NCBI GenBank assembly: GCA_017562135.1
Contig: QEYB01000406.1
Coordinates: 62,001 to 126,000, forward strand
Length of the DNA stretch: 64,000 nucleotides
From: Dipylidium caninum
Taxonomy: Eukaryota > Platyhelminthes > Cestoda > Cyclophyllidea > Dipylidiidae
Direction of reading: 5' to 3'
A program made the position numbers and the translations under genes. The notes under the pieces are model-generated. The model was not told the DNA's origin. It saw only the letters and a program-made list of their open reading frames with translations, and searched no databases. Positions 34,901 through 48,400 of this stretch are shown one piece after another (the stretch's first letter is position 1; the number at the start of each line of letters is the position of its first letter).

Positions 34901-36293
34901 CTTCAGGAACGCACGTGAAGGAATGAACGCTCGCAGGCAGGCTACTTTACAACACGGCCTCCTTTTCGAGATTAGAATGATTATTAGAAGTGAGCGTGAC
35001 TTCAAAATACCCACCGTCACAAAACGGTCGTTTATACTCATCTTTTACTGTTGGCTTTTACCACCGAGGCATCGATTCAACGGTTTCGTTCAGGAGAATC
35101 ACATTCGCTCTCGAAATGGCACCGATGTTACCGCTGTATTCTTCCCCAAGCCCCTTGTTGACCACACTAAATAAAGTTAATGGCTTAGGACCGAGAGGTC
35201 GGACAACTTCAGCGGCGGTCAAGGGTCATGGTAGATTGGGCCGCCAAGGGAGCCGGTAGATCAGACGTCCTTTTGTACATTCTCACTTCTCCAGACAGGA
35301 TTATTTTGATGATGAAGATAATTTTATCATCGCATTGCAGTGGTGAATTTTTGAAGAGCATCCAGGAAAAATTCATTCCGCCAATTGTTCCTCTGGAACA
35401 TTAATGACCGTCAATAGTAATGTTTGCCGTATGATAAGCATTTAGGTCATGCCGCAATCCGTCAGGCGCCATGCTTCCAGAGGAACAGGCACCCCGCCCC
35501 ACCTCTGGACACGCCAGCTTATCGGTTGACGTAGACAGTGCACAAAACCTATGACATGCTCCCTTTAGAAAATTTTATTGTTCTCATTTTTAAAAACGAA
35601 GTAGAATGGCGTTGATGTCTTTATGTGCTGATGAACGAAGTGCTCTTGAATGTCACGTCTCTCATGGTAAAATGATCTAATGCCCACGGATGTAATACTC
35701 AAGAGTTGAAATGTCTCAGACAAGACAAAGACCGCTTGGTGGAGCCCTACATACCTCACGCCAGTATTAAGAAGGCCATCCTCCCACTTTTCCTACTCTA
35801 AAACTCGAGGATCCGTGAACTGCACCCAGTATGAAAGAATGAGGGAGAATATCATGTCGTTCACCGTCCGCTGATAAAGATTCTGTCCACTAAAGCAAGA
35901 AAGCAACGTGTCACCCTAGCGTTTAGGGGAACTACCTAATTGAGGCGAATAGAAGTGTTTCTCAATTCCGCGCCCAAATCTCCCTAATCTGTCTGGTGGA
36001 GGATGACAAAAACGGCGCCAACGCACGACCATATTGTGAAGCAGGGACTCCTTTGATGTGGATTAACCGCAGTCCCGCGTTCTTTGATGATTGAATAGTT
36101 AAACAAAATAGGTTTACATGTAAATATGTTGCAATCTATCAAATTTGCCAAATTACAACTTATGGTAACGCACATTTTGGGTACAAAGTTGATTGTCATC
36201 ATCGCTAGCGTCGAGGTGGACGCTTTCAAGCTGAGTTAATTCATGGATTCTGTTAAAGGCATCTCTGTAGGCCCGATTACCCGAGTTATCTCG

Positions 36294-36366
36294 GAGTGGA
36301 TATTTGGCCTACATGCGAAGGATCAGTCGTCGACTGATCCTTCGCATGTAGGCCAAATATCCACTC
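36294..36366. repeat. perfect palindrome, 36-bp arms, 1-bp centre
   Basis: Arm 1 is 36294-36329 and arm 2 is 36331-36366, exact reverse complements around the single T at 36330. Matching ends abruptly on both sides. A structure this long and exact would form a cruciform or hairpin and is unstable in most cells. It may be a recent fold-back insertion, a replication template-switch product, or an artefact of assembly or library making. Confidence 0.9.
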
Positions 36367-37124
36367 AAGCTGGATGAAAAGAAAAGACTTCGAATAACTT
36401 TTCTTAAGAAAGGACAGGAGGGGCTCAGACCTACCGCTTATGCGAACATCCTGTGGTTCAGCTGAACAGCCCTCCGAGAAATCTCTAGCTCACCGAATTT
36501 GTGTTAGGAGGAAAAAGAGCAGTCTAGGAGTCGTGCGGCTTATACTTAAGGCGGGAGTGTACAATGAGGGTAGTAGAAGTGGATTTGAAGCTGGACACGG
36601 AAAAGTCTGATCCGAACGCTGTCGAAAGGGTAAAGACGAAAATCTGCGTGACTACTCTTCAGCGCCTTTAGATTACTATGGCTGAACTTACACCTATTGT
36701 ATTCTCCGGAGGAAGGAATTGCGGCCCAATTTCCGTAAAATTTCCGTGCTTACCCTCCACGAGAGGTCTATTATGTTTTCTCCATTGGCTTTTCACTAAT
36801 CGCCTCTTTTTATCCTCGAGGAGGATAATTTTATGAAGACGTTATCCGACAGAGAGACGCATTCATTTTTGGACACCAATGAAAAATGTGTTGTCAGGAG
36901 AAGGTTTTAGATGAATTTGCCGGTTGCTAGGGGCTCCACGAAATTGTCCGCTTGGGGCAGGTGGATCCACCTATTTGGTTGAAAGCTCTCTCCACACCAC
37001 TTTCACATGTTGCGGTGGAGTTCGACATTGTAGGATGATGCTATGTGCGGTTAAGCCAACACCTCAGTCCAATCATTCCATCCGCAAATCGTGGCCGGCG
37101 GACTTCAAGACACTTGCCAATCAG

Positions 37125-37326
37125 TGAAGGAATTAGCCCATGTAACTAACCTCAACGTGAATGAGCTGGATGTCACTTAGGTCTGTTTTACTAAAACTCC
37201 ACATTTCAGGACCTGGCAAATCAATGGGACGATTTTGATGGAGCTAGACGCAAATTTCTAGTGTTAGCGAGGGACCTTGACTTACACCAGGCGGATGTGT
37301 TCCACAACCACCTACGCCCTCAATAA
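37125..37326 (+). CDS. candidate terminal exons of an unrecognised plus-strand gene
   Basis: A strong acceptor (AAAACTCCACATTTCAG) at 37209 is followed by 38 open codons ending in TAA at 37324-37326; the segment includes WDDFDGARRKFLVLARDLD and looks helical. The stop overlaps an AATAAA (37322-37327). Upstream, 37125-37171 is open in a matching frame (KELAHVTNLNVNELD) and would leave a 38-nt intron, close to the short introns in this window. A different joining also works (a LANQ segment ending near 37123 to a second frame of the same exon), so the frame is not settled. No domain is recognised. Confidence 0.25.
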
Positions 37327-38144
37327 AATGGTAAGTTCTCCTCAGTTTCGGAGGCGTGCAATCACTAACTTAAACTTGACAATCACATCCTCACATCTGT
37401 GATGACTGTGTAAAAGCTACACATTTCTCAACTACGTTTACAACGAAACCTCTCCTTTCCTCAGTAGTACACTGAACACTAGGTCTTTGAAAGGAACCCC
37501 GACATTAATTTCAATGTATCCATATTTCGTCTGAAAAATAAGTGTCGTTTCCTTTGACTTTCACCCAAAAAGGGTCTATTTGGTCCACACTTACCACCTC
37601 CACCGGCGGGTCAAATCGCAACAAACAGCGAATAATAACGAGTTAGTAAAATGAATAAACTCGGAATATAAATTAATCACTTAAGAGGTATAAGTTCATA
37701 AGATAAGTTTTCGGAAATGCGTGGGCGCCTTCGAGGAAAAAGTACAATTTATGTCTCCATTTCACCTCTCGCCGATGGGACACGCGGCCCTAAATTAGCC
37801 CACTGACAACTTCTCCATTGGACTTTGGTAGACGCACAAGAAATACCCTCGCGAAATGGAACTTAATAAAGGGAATGCACGAAATCGCAAACATTGACCA
37901 ATCTTATTACACGTCATTCGATAATGGGCCTTTGGACCGGTTGGTGTACTTGTTGGAAGTGGATCCGCTTTGTCCATGATCCGTTCATTCAGTTCCAGTG
38001 CTACTACTCAACGGCGACACAACTTTGTCGTGGTCAGACTGAAAAATTCCTACATCGTTCAGTCTCCAGGTTTGGGGTAGACTATTTTCACTAGTGACGC
38101 ACGATAGAGGCTGAAATAATCACCTGTCAACGTAAATGGCGGGT

Positions 38145-38183
38145 GGTGGCGGTGGAGGAGGAGGAGGAGGAGAGGAGGAGGAA
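38145..38183. repeat. GGT/GGA-rich simple repeat
   Basis: An imperfect run of GGN triplets, mainly GGA, on the plus strand. No open frame or splice context makes it coding. Confidence 0.6.
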
Positions 38184-39492
38184 GCTCTTCAAAAGAGAAC
38201 CTCGATCTTGAATTACTCAACTTCTCCCTAACTTTGAAGTCAACCTGGAGGACTCATCGCCTGGTCCCCGGTGACAAGACGGTGGCGCATATCCCGCGGT
38301 TACTACGACAAACAATTTCTCTACTTGTTGTACATCCAGAGAGAAGCAATGCTTTTAAACTAAGATTAGGAGGATAACTCTCCTCAGGGTCACAAGTACC
38401 CACGAAAGTGGACGTTAGACTGGATCGCTGATCATAGACGAGATTCGGCTATTTTTCTCCCTTCGCATCCCACGCTTTTGGTCCACAAGCCAAGTTCTGG
38501 TGAAGGAAGGGATAATTAGGTCCTTTGACAAAACCAATCTCTAGGAATAGACGTGGATTTGTGGAGTTGACGCAATCGCAGGATGCGCCACACTAAACCG
38601 CCTTTTTGCGTTTATTTTTTCTCATTCTGACATGCTCCATTTTAAACAATGCTAAGAGCGCTTTTTTCAGTGCTGATTACCCCGTGCCATCGTAGAATGC
38701 ACAAGCCTGATAAATTTCACCAAATTTAGGCCTAACTTATTTCGCCAAGCTACTCATTTCACCTGTAGTTTATGACAGAACTAATCTCGCCTGCAGGGGA
38801 AACCTCACTCCATCTAGCTAAGCCTCATTTTGTAGCAACAGTTGAACAAAGAAGTTTCACTTGTGAAACCTCGCGTCTTAAGAAACACAGCTCGATTTAC
38901 TGTTTGGAATAATTAGCTCAAGTAATTTCATCGCCAGCCATCTCGATTCAATTGCGGGACGTAGGGATTCTGTATACGTTAAAATCAGTCCCGTGAATGT
39001 GATAAGGTTCGTCAATCCCCTCCTTTGATCATCATTCCCAAATCATCTGCACGATCACGAGGCCGGTTAATTGGAGGGAAAGCAGAAGACTGGGAAGATA
39101 CTAAGGGATTAATTTAATTGTGGAGCTGCTTTTATCTTCTTCAACACTGTCTCTTGAAACTACGGGCAGTACATACTCGGCGCTGGGAGTCAGAACAGTC
39201 CGACGGTGCGGCTCAACCCACGTCATGTCAATTTTCCTTCTGGCCCATTTGACAAAGACCATTGACGGAGAGTTTGCATTGGCTTCCCTCGCCTTATCTT
39301 TTGGATCGAGTTAACTCTGCTGAGACAGGATGAGTTATCTACGTTCGCCATTCAATGTGCACCCACTGCAAAAAGGTGCATTGGTAAAATAAAGCATTGG
39401 GATTACAAAAGGACAGGACAGAATTGTAGCATCGTTGAGAGAGAGAATTAACTTTGCACAGGAATCGACAGAGTCATTTGCATATGGACATT

Positions 39493-42400
39493 CTAAACCT
39501 GTTTGTAATGATAGCCAGGATCAGCACTAGAACTGGGAGTAGACAAAAGGCTTGTACACTCCGGCAACGGTGATGGGGGTGGTGGCGGGAGAACAGGAAC
39601 AGCCACGTCCTGGCTGCGTGAGAAGCTGATTTTGTTTAAGTTCTTAAGAATGTTGCGACGAGTACTTGTTGCCTCTGCAGCCGCCGGCGGCTGCGACGTA
39701 GTCGATGGGGATGTTGGTAGTTGTGAAGTTGGTGGCGGTGGAGGTGATGGCAGTGGTGGGGGAGGCGGGGGGGACCAGTTACGAGAGGTGAGGGCCGTTT
39801 GAAACGACTGCATGCGCCGGAATTGCTTCCTTTTGGCTGCCAACTCAGGTTGAGTTATGCCCAGTGGTGGCGGGGGTGGTTGCGACGTCGTTGAGGAGGA
39901 GGGCGAGGCTTTCGCGTAGAGTTTAGGCTCGTCTATACCGTAGATCCAGTAGACCTTGCGACTCATACTGCTCAAAACCTGACTGGAGGCTTCAAACGCA
40001 CGGAGGAGCTCGTTCAACCACTGTTCTACGACGATGTGATCCTTACATAAATTAAACAACACATCAACTCAAAGCTTTACTCATTAAACTCGCGGCCACC
40101 TCTATTCCCTCTGATACACAGATTTCGTCCATCGAATCAACCCCACAAAAGACTTCCTCGAAACACTTCTTTTATTCTATATTTACTATGTAAATGTATT
40201 GACTAGGAGAAGTTAGCCTAAAATATTTAACCTATTGCACGTCAGTCGGTGACACCGACCATCCTCTTCAACAGTTTCCTCGGACCATCCATATGGGGTG
40301 ACGTCTTGTTGCCACAGAGGACAAACATATTCCGCCAGTCGGCATGAGAAATAGTGTGACGGAGGAGGATCCCCTACCGCTAGACGAGCAGTTAGAGGCG
40401 ATCGGCCGGAAGGACATGGTGCGTGTGAGATAATGGTTGGAAAGAGAGGAGTTTCCGTCTCTCAGTTCCCTGCCAAAATCACATCCTACTCGGCCACTCG
40501 GCCAATGCTAGAGTGAGTCTCGAAGAGGGCAAATTAATTTTATTCGAGACTTTAATCTTCCACTGTATACTTCGTACCTTAGCCTAATAACGCCTCCGTC
40601 GTGGATAAGATGGCCTGGGTTAGAGGGAGAATGGGACATATCCGAGCTGTGTCGGTCTTTTAAATTCGCCTTTGGAAGAGAGAGGGCAAAAACGAGGCAT
40701 AAAAACCAATTAACCAGTCAACCACCCACGCAGGCTGGGAGAAGAGCGCATTCAGAGGCAGGAAGAAGTGAATAAGTGGATGGGAAAAGGGCGCAGAAAA
40801 TTGCAGGTACACGGGAAATCACTCAAAACGTCTATATATAGTGATTAACCGTCATTAGACTTGGGGAAAATATGTCACCTTCGGCGTATATCTGTCAAAA
40901 GGGGGGAGATATTATATGAAAGAGGCGGTATGAAAATGGCTTCCACGTCTCTCTCACTCTAACTAGACTCCCTGATTTCCCAAGTGGGGTTCTTGACGTT
41001 AACAGTAAGCGGTATGGTGGAAGTCGGAAGAGGCACCTCCTGAGGCTCCACAAAATTTTACCGACATTAAAAATGAATTTATAAATGAAGTGGACGACTT
41101 TTTACCCTATTTGATACACTATTTCGAAAAGGATGTGGACGTTTACATTGCATCAAGATTTTTGTTACTACACCGTGAGAATGAAGAAAACCGGGGAGGG
41201 GAATCACTTCACCTCACCTCACCTAAAGTAGTCCTTTAATATTTGCAACATCAGTGCACCGCGTAGCTCAAACTAAAGGGTTTCAACTCACACGAAGATT
41301 TCATTCATTCAAAAGCAGATGTACAACTTGAAAGGTGTACCGCGATTGCCTACTTGACTACCCCCGGCCTCGGGGAATTCCTCAATATCACCCGAAGACT
41401 AGTCAGGCACGAAGGTGTCCAGACGAAATAAAAATCGCGCCACTTGATGAGCAAAGGGGATACTGAGGGTTGACTCAATGTGTAAGTGGTAATAATCCCG
41501 TTATCTCAAACCAGGTGACATCGAAATTTAGCAATATTTGAGGCTTTTGTTTGAAAATAAATTGAGTCGCAGGTACTAATTAGATGCGAAAGGGACAGGG
41601 AGGAGACGAGGACAAGGACAGGTGGACAAACAACTGTCCCTATAATTACTCACAGTCTCATTAGACGGGATCAGAAGTTCAACAAGTTGAGGCGACAGTA
41701 AACACGAAGTCTGGAAATTTGTCACTTCCCTTACTCCGTCTTAAAGCTCTTAATGCGGAGTGCTTGGAAGAGAGAAAATCAGATCTTCCACTTTCTGCCT
41801 TTCGCCGCAAGACTCGTTGTTTACACCTTAAGTTGTTACTTGGGAGAGGTCAAAGCGTATTCCTCAGAACTTGAGGAGACGTAGGTAAGGTAGATTCACC
41901 TCCCACTTTCCCTTAGAGCGGTCCCCGAAAGAGACGACGTGAAGGTGAGCGAGACGAGGCTTCAGAAGAAAGGTGGACCCAGCGATCAGGGCGATAGCTG
42001 CAAACTCCCGCCTCGAGTATTGAAACGAGGCATCGAGGTAGAGGAAGGTGGGATGTGCCTTGTGTCAACGACTTCTTAACTCAAACGCACTTCACCACTA
42101 TTCTACCAATTGGAGCGATAATAGGTGATACTTCCAGAATTACGTTAAGCTTTAAGAACCAATAATGAGTTGTGTGTTGTAGGCTTCACAATGGATAAGC
42201 AGCCCATACAATTCTGCCTTCAAGTGGTGCGAGCTGAAAGCCTCTCTTTCAGAGGGCAGTGAAGGCGATCGCTTATTTCCGCTCTGCACCTTGGAAATCC
42301 TCTCTATGCCTCTTGAGTTTTATTTTTACTACCTGTGTGGGAGAATGAGTAGATCCGAGAGCCCTCGAATGGTAAGAATTCTTCGACTGCCTCAACGAAC

Positions 42401-45400
42401 GAACGAACAATTCAGTCCACATTTAAAATCCATTGATATGATGTGGAGGACCTGGACGAGAGGGTTGAAGAATTCATTGAAAGGTGTCACCGAACCGAAG
42501 CGAGCTCGGACGCTTTTCATCGAGCGCAAAAACTTCCTCTCCATACATGATGTACAATTAAAAGTATCCCCTTTTTTCCCGACGTAGGTTAGGAAGTCAG
42601 CTTAAGCACCCACTTGTGCGTATCCCCGTGAAGAAATGGAAATTAGTTGCAGGTAAAGTGGCGATTGGCAACCTTTTCACTGAACCACTTTGGCTCTTAC
42701 ATGCGCATTAGTGGACGTAAAATCACCCAGCGGGGCAGATTCTTCGGGTCGAGGTCAGTCAAGTCATTCTCATCTTAACTCTCAGAAACTGCGCCCCTCC
42801 GATAACCAGCGGCTAGTTAAGCCGCGTCTCAAAGTTCATTTTTTATGTGGTACCAAATTAGATTGGCGCCGGTTGTGCATTTGAGTAGTCTCATGGGAAA
42901 AAAGAACTCTTATTTGGATTTATACTTGGGCGTCCTTTTTACCTCGAGGGAGTTTGGAAGGGTAGATCTTTCACCGAGAGGCAGGGTTGGTGACCTTAGG
43001 AGGCACCAAGTCCCTCTGTCACTGGTAAGACGTGTTGCCATGGCGGATTCCCGCAGGCGTCGTGACATTCTGGTGGGTGTTTCAACTAGCGCCAAAATCT
43101 CCTCCCACCACCCAAACGTTAAAAAGATAATAAAAGATCTACGGAAATGAGGGCGCGGAACTCGCACTTGTAGACGAAAAAGACAGGGAAACAGCAAGTG
43201 AGGCGATCCGTCAGAATGTGGGGACGAGCCAGTGATTGAGGCAGCAATCGTCTTGTGGTCAGTGTTTTTGAGATAACTTCACACGCAGTAATTGAGACCC
43301 AACTTGCATAAATTGCGCAGATTTATGCATTCTTAGCTCTCTAGACGTCTAATCATGACTTAACCCTTCCAACGCATACTCATCTTTCCACTAAGAGCAG
43401 GAGGAAAATCACATGACACCATTTCAATTGTATGTGAAGCTGTTTCGAAAACCTGACGAAGGTATGCTTTCGGACATCCAGCGTGCGCTGACCCGCTTCC
43501 ACAAGTGTCAAGATCAACCGTTCAGATTGACAGTGAAAGCACTTCTGCCTATATGTTAATGCGAAGCTGCGTGGGATTGCCTTTTGCTACTGGTAATCGT
43601 CAACTAAGGTCATATTCACCCGTGAATGCCCATCATTAATGCTTTCTTTTACATTCCACTGGCGTTTGACATAATGTTGCATAGGTTCTGTCAGTTTGGG
43701 AAAGAGAATAATGGTAACATCGTGTCATGCGAGGATTTGCGTTGACAAATGACAAGTACCAATAGAAGAGTGCCGCTCACTGCCAATTACCATCTCCGGA
43801 GCGGAATGACACGATGCGTTCGAACCGCTCCTCTTGGGATGAGTGACGAGCGGCACCCTCGGTGAAAGTGGCACGAGAAGTCGCTGAGTGTAACTGTTTC
43901 CATGTCAGTGCAAAGAAATTCAATTGGCAGGACTCTTGTGTTGTACACTTCACCTCCCCACCTCCACGCATTCCGCTATTACAGTAAATTTTTATTCCCA
44001 ATATTTGGTTTTTTATTTATTGCTGTCACTACCAAATATACATTTTCTCCTACATCGTTCTCTCTGTCCCAATGGATAGTTTTCAGCCCCTCGCGTGCTT
44101 ACACAAAGTAGGAGGTAACTTGGCAACGTTAGTGAAGCCGGTCTTTAACTCCTCCCCTTTCGGCACTAAGCAATTGACAGCGAAATTTCGAGGTGAGTGT
44201 TTTGTTGGCCCCTTAGCAGACGTACTCCTGTTCCCTTCTGGGCACGGGGATAAAAATAGCCACGACCATTAGGTGTTTTAAGTCTCCATTTTTTTAGAGA
44301 AACGAAAAATGCCTCATTTGGCCCACACTTGCCTGTTATGTCTAACGTCGACACGATTACAACTCAACAAATTTCAACTGCTATGACGGAAAACGAGGCT
44401 AGTTTAGGTCCTGCCGAAAAGCCGCGGTGGAGTAAATTCGGTATTCCTTACTGAGAATCGCAGTCAAGCGATTCAGTCAAGGGGCAGATGGGAGGGGAGA
44501 CGATTTGAAGAACTTGCGGTTTAATCTTCTCCCCTCCATCTTTCCGGGAGCGACTGATCTCAAAAGTAGTCCTACTTTGGCGCTCGTGGTGGAATGTAAA
44601 CCAGTCGGCGAAGATGTCCCACTCGACGGGATACAGAGGAAGTATTAGTCAATTTACCGAGGCTTTAAATTCTCAATATTGCGAATTAACTCACAGCCGG
44701 TGGAGTGGAAAATTGACTTAAAGGCGGCATTAGAGAAAACTGTCTGATATGTTGTCTCACCTGAGAGGTCAAAAATATCTTGGATTGACTCTTGAGGACC
44801 ACGATTATGATACCGTCGTACTTGTTCACACGTTGCAGTGTCGGGTAGATTGACCCAATGTCCAGCATTGACACCGACTGAAAGGCAAAAAATCACCAAG
44901 TCTCTGCCACTCGGACTGTCACCCAGCGCCGACCAACTGAGTCTCATCCACTCAAGTCCATGTACCGAGGTGTGACAAAGGAACTTTACACCTTTTCCAC
45001 CATAATCATGCTAATAATTTTCTCCTGAGTGGGTAATTAACGGCGGTAACAACAGAAAGTAGTAGCGTCTTTCGCCTTGCCTCGTAGAGAAATACACACA
45101 AAACTGATATTTCCTTGTAAATGGAAGTTTCTGCGGCCATTTTGGAGTCGAGTTAAACAAAGATGTTGGCTTTTGTTTATTGGTAGAAGTAACTTCTGTT
45201 AAGAAATTGCTATTGGGAATAAAATCTCACTCCCAGGTGTTAATGGTGAACTCAAGGGAGCTCATAGTCATGCACTTTTTTCAGAATGGAGTGACTATTA
45301 CAAGGCGACATAAAGTGTTTCGTGTAACATGCAGCCCATTTAAATTTCATCCTCTGAAGAGGAGTCGCGATTTCCGAAAAGCTCTAAATGCTCGCTTTCT

Positions 45401-48400
45401 TCAGGTTCTAACCACTGGGCAAACCGTGGATGTTTATCATGAGGATGATGGGGCGTTAAGTCGATGGGGAGACTAAACGCGAGACCTTTCTCTCAATCAG
45501 GTGGAGTGAATGTTAACGTTTAAGAGGAAAGACCGAGAGGATGCACAGCAAATTCGCCTGCTTCCCTCTGTCGTAGCTTATCGCCGTGAGGAGCCACAGA
45601 TGCAGAGGATCTTGGCAACGGCAACTTGAACTAGTCTTTTATTCCTAAAAATAGTGAGAATGATAGTCCAGTCAAAATTTGACGCCATCTCGTTAAATTA
45701 CGATTAATGTGAGGAGGATGAAAAGGAAATCTCACCCTAGCAGTCAGGGAGCGTATAGGCCCCAGTGGCTTCAGCGACATCGGTCAAATTAAAGGAAAAC
45801 TTAAGTCAGAGTCACAATATAGCGGTTGAGTTGAGGGAAGAGAGACTTTCATCCTGCCTCATTCTCACTCTTCAGAGAGACGCTTCCATGACGAGCGGTC
45901 ATCAGCTAGGTTCACTGAAGTGCCCTGTCTACGGACCCTGTGTGAGCTGGTGGGGAGGACTGTGCTCTCCCCTTTCCGGCGTGCAACGCTACCGAATGAA
46001 ACTAAGACTGATGCTGCCAACTACTGTGAGGATGCTGGTGAATCACAGGACTATTCTGTCGCAGAAAGGTGTAGTTATGAGTCGCCTGCCATTAGCGAAG
46101 GCACGAAATGAAGATGAGTAAGCAAACGTAGTGCGAGGGAAAATGTCAAGACTTGTCGTCGGCCTATAAGGCACACTTTCGGCCTAGAATATTCGAGAGT
46201 GGAGAGTGTGCAAGTAATTAGGTAATTAACGTGTTGCCTTGTCAGAGTCTCTCCCAGTAATGTCGACTGTCACGCTCAGACCGATTATAGCACCTGAGTG
46301 ACACTGAAATTATCCTGGGCATGCGGACTGCGCTGACTGTCTCAAAAGTCACGATACTGCCGATTCAAAAAACTCAATGAATCTACCCTACCACTTTGCA
46401 TTCTGTCGACTTATTTGTGACAACCTGCTGCGGCCAGACACAACTTATTCGGCGAAGGAAATAACAACATTAGGCGTGATGGAGATTAAGTGACTCAATT
46501 GCCTCGTCACACATAAGTGACACTAGTATCAAATGTGTTAGTTGAGGGTAACGAGAAGTATCACAAACCTCAGCACCCTTCAAAGGTATTCCATGCTGAT
46601 TTTTCGAGTAAATTTCGAGTCTGTTTGGGAAGAGGCGAACGTGCTTCTTTTGCCAAGTGTGGAGGAAGGGACCACCAAGACGCAGCAACTCGCTCTCCAC
46701 CAAACAATCTGAGGGTCCACATCCGAAGACCTCGGGGTCTATCCACCACTCGAGGAGCAGCTCCGCAGGCCAGCTGGGGATGTCCTCGTGATCCCACGAT
46801 TTCTGTTGCGAAACCGTTGCCACTGCTGACGTGGTCGAGGTCGACATGGACGATGCCGATTGTGTCAGAAGTGCTGAAGACGCAGTCAATGAGGCTGAGA
46901 ACGTTTCACTTTCTGGTTGAGAGGTGAGACTCTGTGTCAACTGATTCAGACGCTGCTGCAACTTGGCGCGCCGTTTACTTTCCATCTGATCAAAGTCCTC
47001 ATTCACTGCGTCGAAAATGGTCGTGGTCATTTCGTGCTGCCATCGGTCCGCTATTACCGTGTCGAACTCCTTGTACGCGTGCTGATCCTCTTCCGACAAC
47101 TGTTAAGAAAAATTAAGTGAAATTTGGCCCAACGATGGAAAGAGAGCGTCGCACCAGTCACCCCAAATCCTTCCTTTATGGTTTACTTCACTTCCACAAA
47201 AGGAACAACACCATTAGTTATGCAAATCAGCCCTCCCGTGACTAAGTCATCGGTAAGCAAATAAATCAATTTGTGCTTAAACTCCCGTTCATTTTCATCC
47301 ACAAAATTTTATGCCTATATCAGGAAAAAACGGCAGTCACACCACAACCAATCAAGTTGCGGCGCCTCCCATGTGGTCGGAGGCCAGATTTCTGGTTTCG
47401 AAACTCCAAAGACTTTTCCGTTAGTTTATATCGCCAAAAGACGGTCGGCTTGTCTCAATTGAGGTGAAAGTCTGACGTGCAGTGTTGACCAACTCCTCGA
47501 GTCAAATACATGTCGAACTAAAAGTTCTACAGTTGCTCTTGAACTATACGAAAGAACTTCTTAAGGCATTGAAGTATTTTTACGCTAGCGAATGGAATAA
47601 AGTATATTGGAATTTATGGAGGAGAGCTCAAAATCCCTCGAGATAGCGTCCCCAATCAAGAGCTTCACCGCGCTTTCTGATCCCACGAAGCCTTAACAAG
47701 CAGAGTCCCTCTGGCAGGCACAAATTTTCGCCAAGGGGTTGCCTTCGCAAATCAGAATCTGCGCAGTTTGTTGAATGACTTTGTTACTTAACATAAGACC
47801 TATCCCACAGGGGAACCTTCAACAAAAGTAAGGAGGGTATTCCAGCTCCAAGCCCTTCAAATAGTGAACGTGTTACGGCCGCGATGGGAAGGGAAAGTCC
47901 TTTTAGTTAAGATCATTTGCCAAAATAGATTGAAGTATTTTTACTTTTATTTAATGTATGCCATTTATGGCCAACACCGATTTAGATTCCCCTCTTAACA
48001 TTGAAATTGCCTCCAAGTATGTCATTAAAGAATAGGATTATGCATATTTCAATAGGGACTACTTATTTCTACTTCAGCAAGTGTTAGCACATCGTAGACC
48101 TGAGGCGCCACTATCCGCATGATAAATGCATTTTCCACTGCTAACAGTTTTAACACTACTTCTGGATACGTTCTCAGCGACTTTTGACAAGACGACGAAA
48201 TCAAAATTGTGTAAGGACTAGTCTTAGGGGGACTGAAAACCCATTTTTGTTCAATGCGCGCTATAATAACCATCTCGCCAGATTCCCATTGGGTAAACTG
48301 TTTTAAAATTCCTGATTTGGAAGATACCGTAGACTCTTTAGGCTATATTTGCCAGGAGTGTCCACATTAGGTACCTTAACCTGGTTGTGGGTATAAAAGT

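Larger units (their letters stand above)
25947..36293. other. long stretch without a confident gene
   Basis: Ten kilobases with no gene I can prove. Candidate open segments are 29324-29470 (plus, after a strong TTTCGATTTCAG acceptor, with CRCSRC), 30385-30669 (minus), 31707-31985 (minus) and 28165-28434 (minus). They are protein-like in composition but have no recognised domain. A 12-nt perfect inverted repeat (35387-35398 and 35475-35486) is also present. Confidence 0.3.
36367..39492. other. stretch downstream of the GRK gene
   Basis: Besides the candidate exons at 37125-37326 and the simple repeat there is nothing I can support. The GRK 3' UTR should lie at the right end; a minus-strand AATAAA exists at 38611-38616, about 0.9 kb past the stop, which is far but possible. 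Confidence 0.3.

Noticed and set aside
44654..44947. 97-codon minus-strand frame
   Set aside because: Correct strand but wrong frame: the real exon (44877-44761) is the GRK PH core in another frame, bounded by TTTCAG and GTGAGA.
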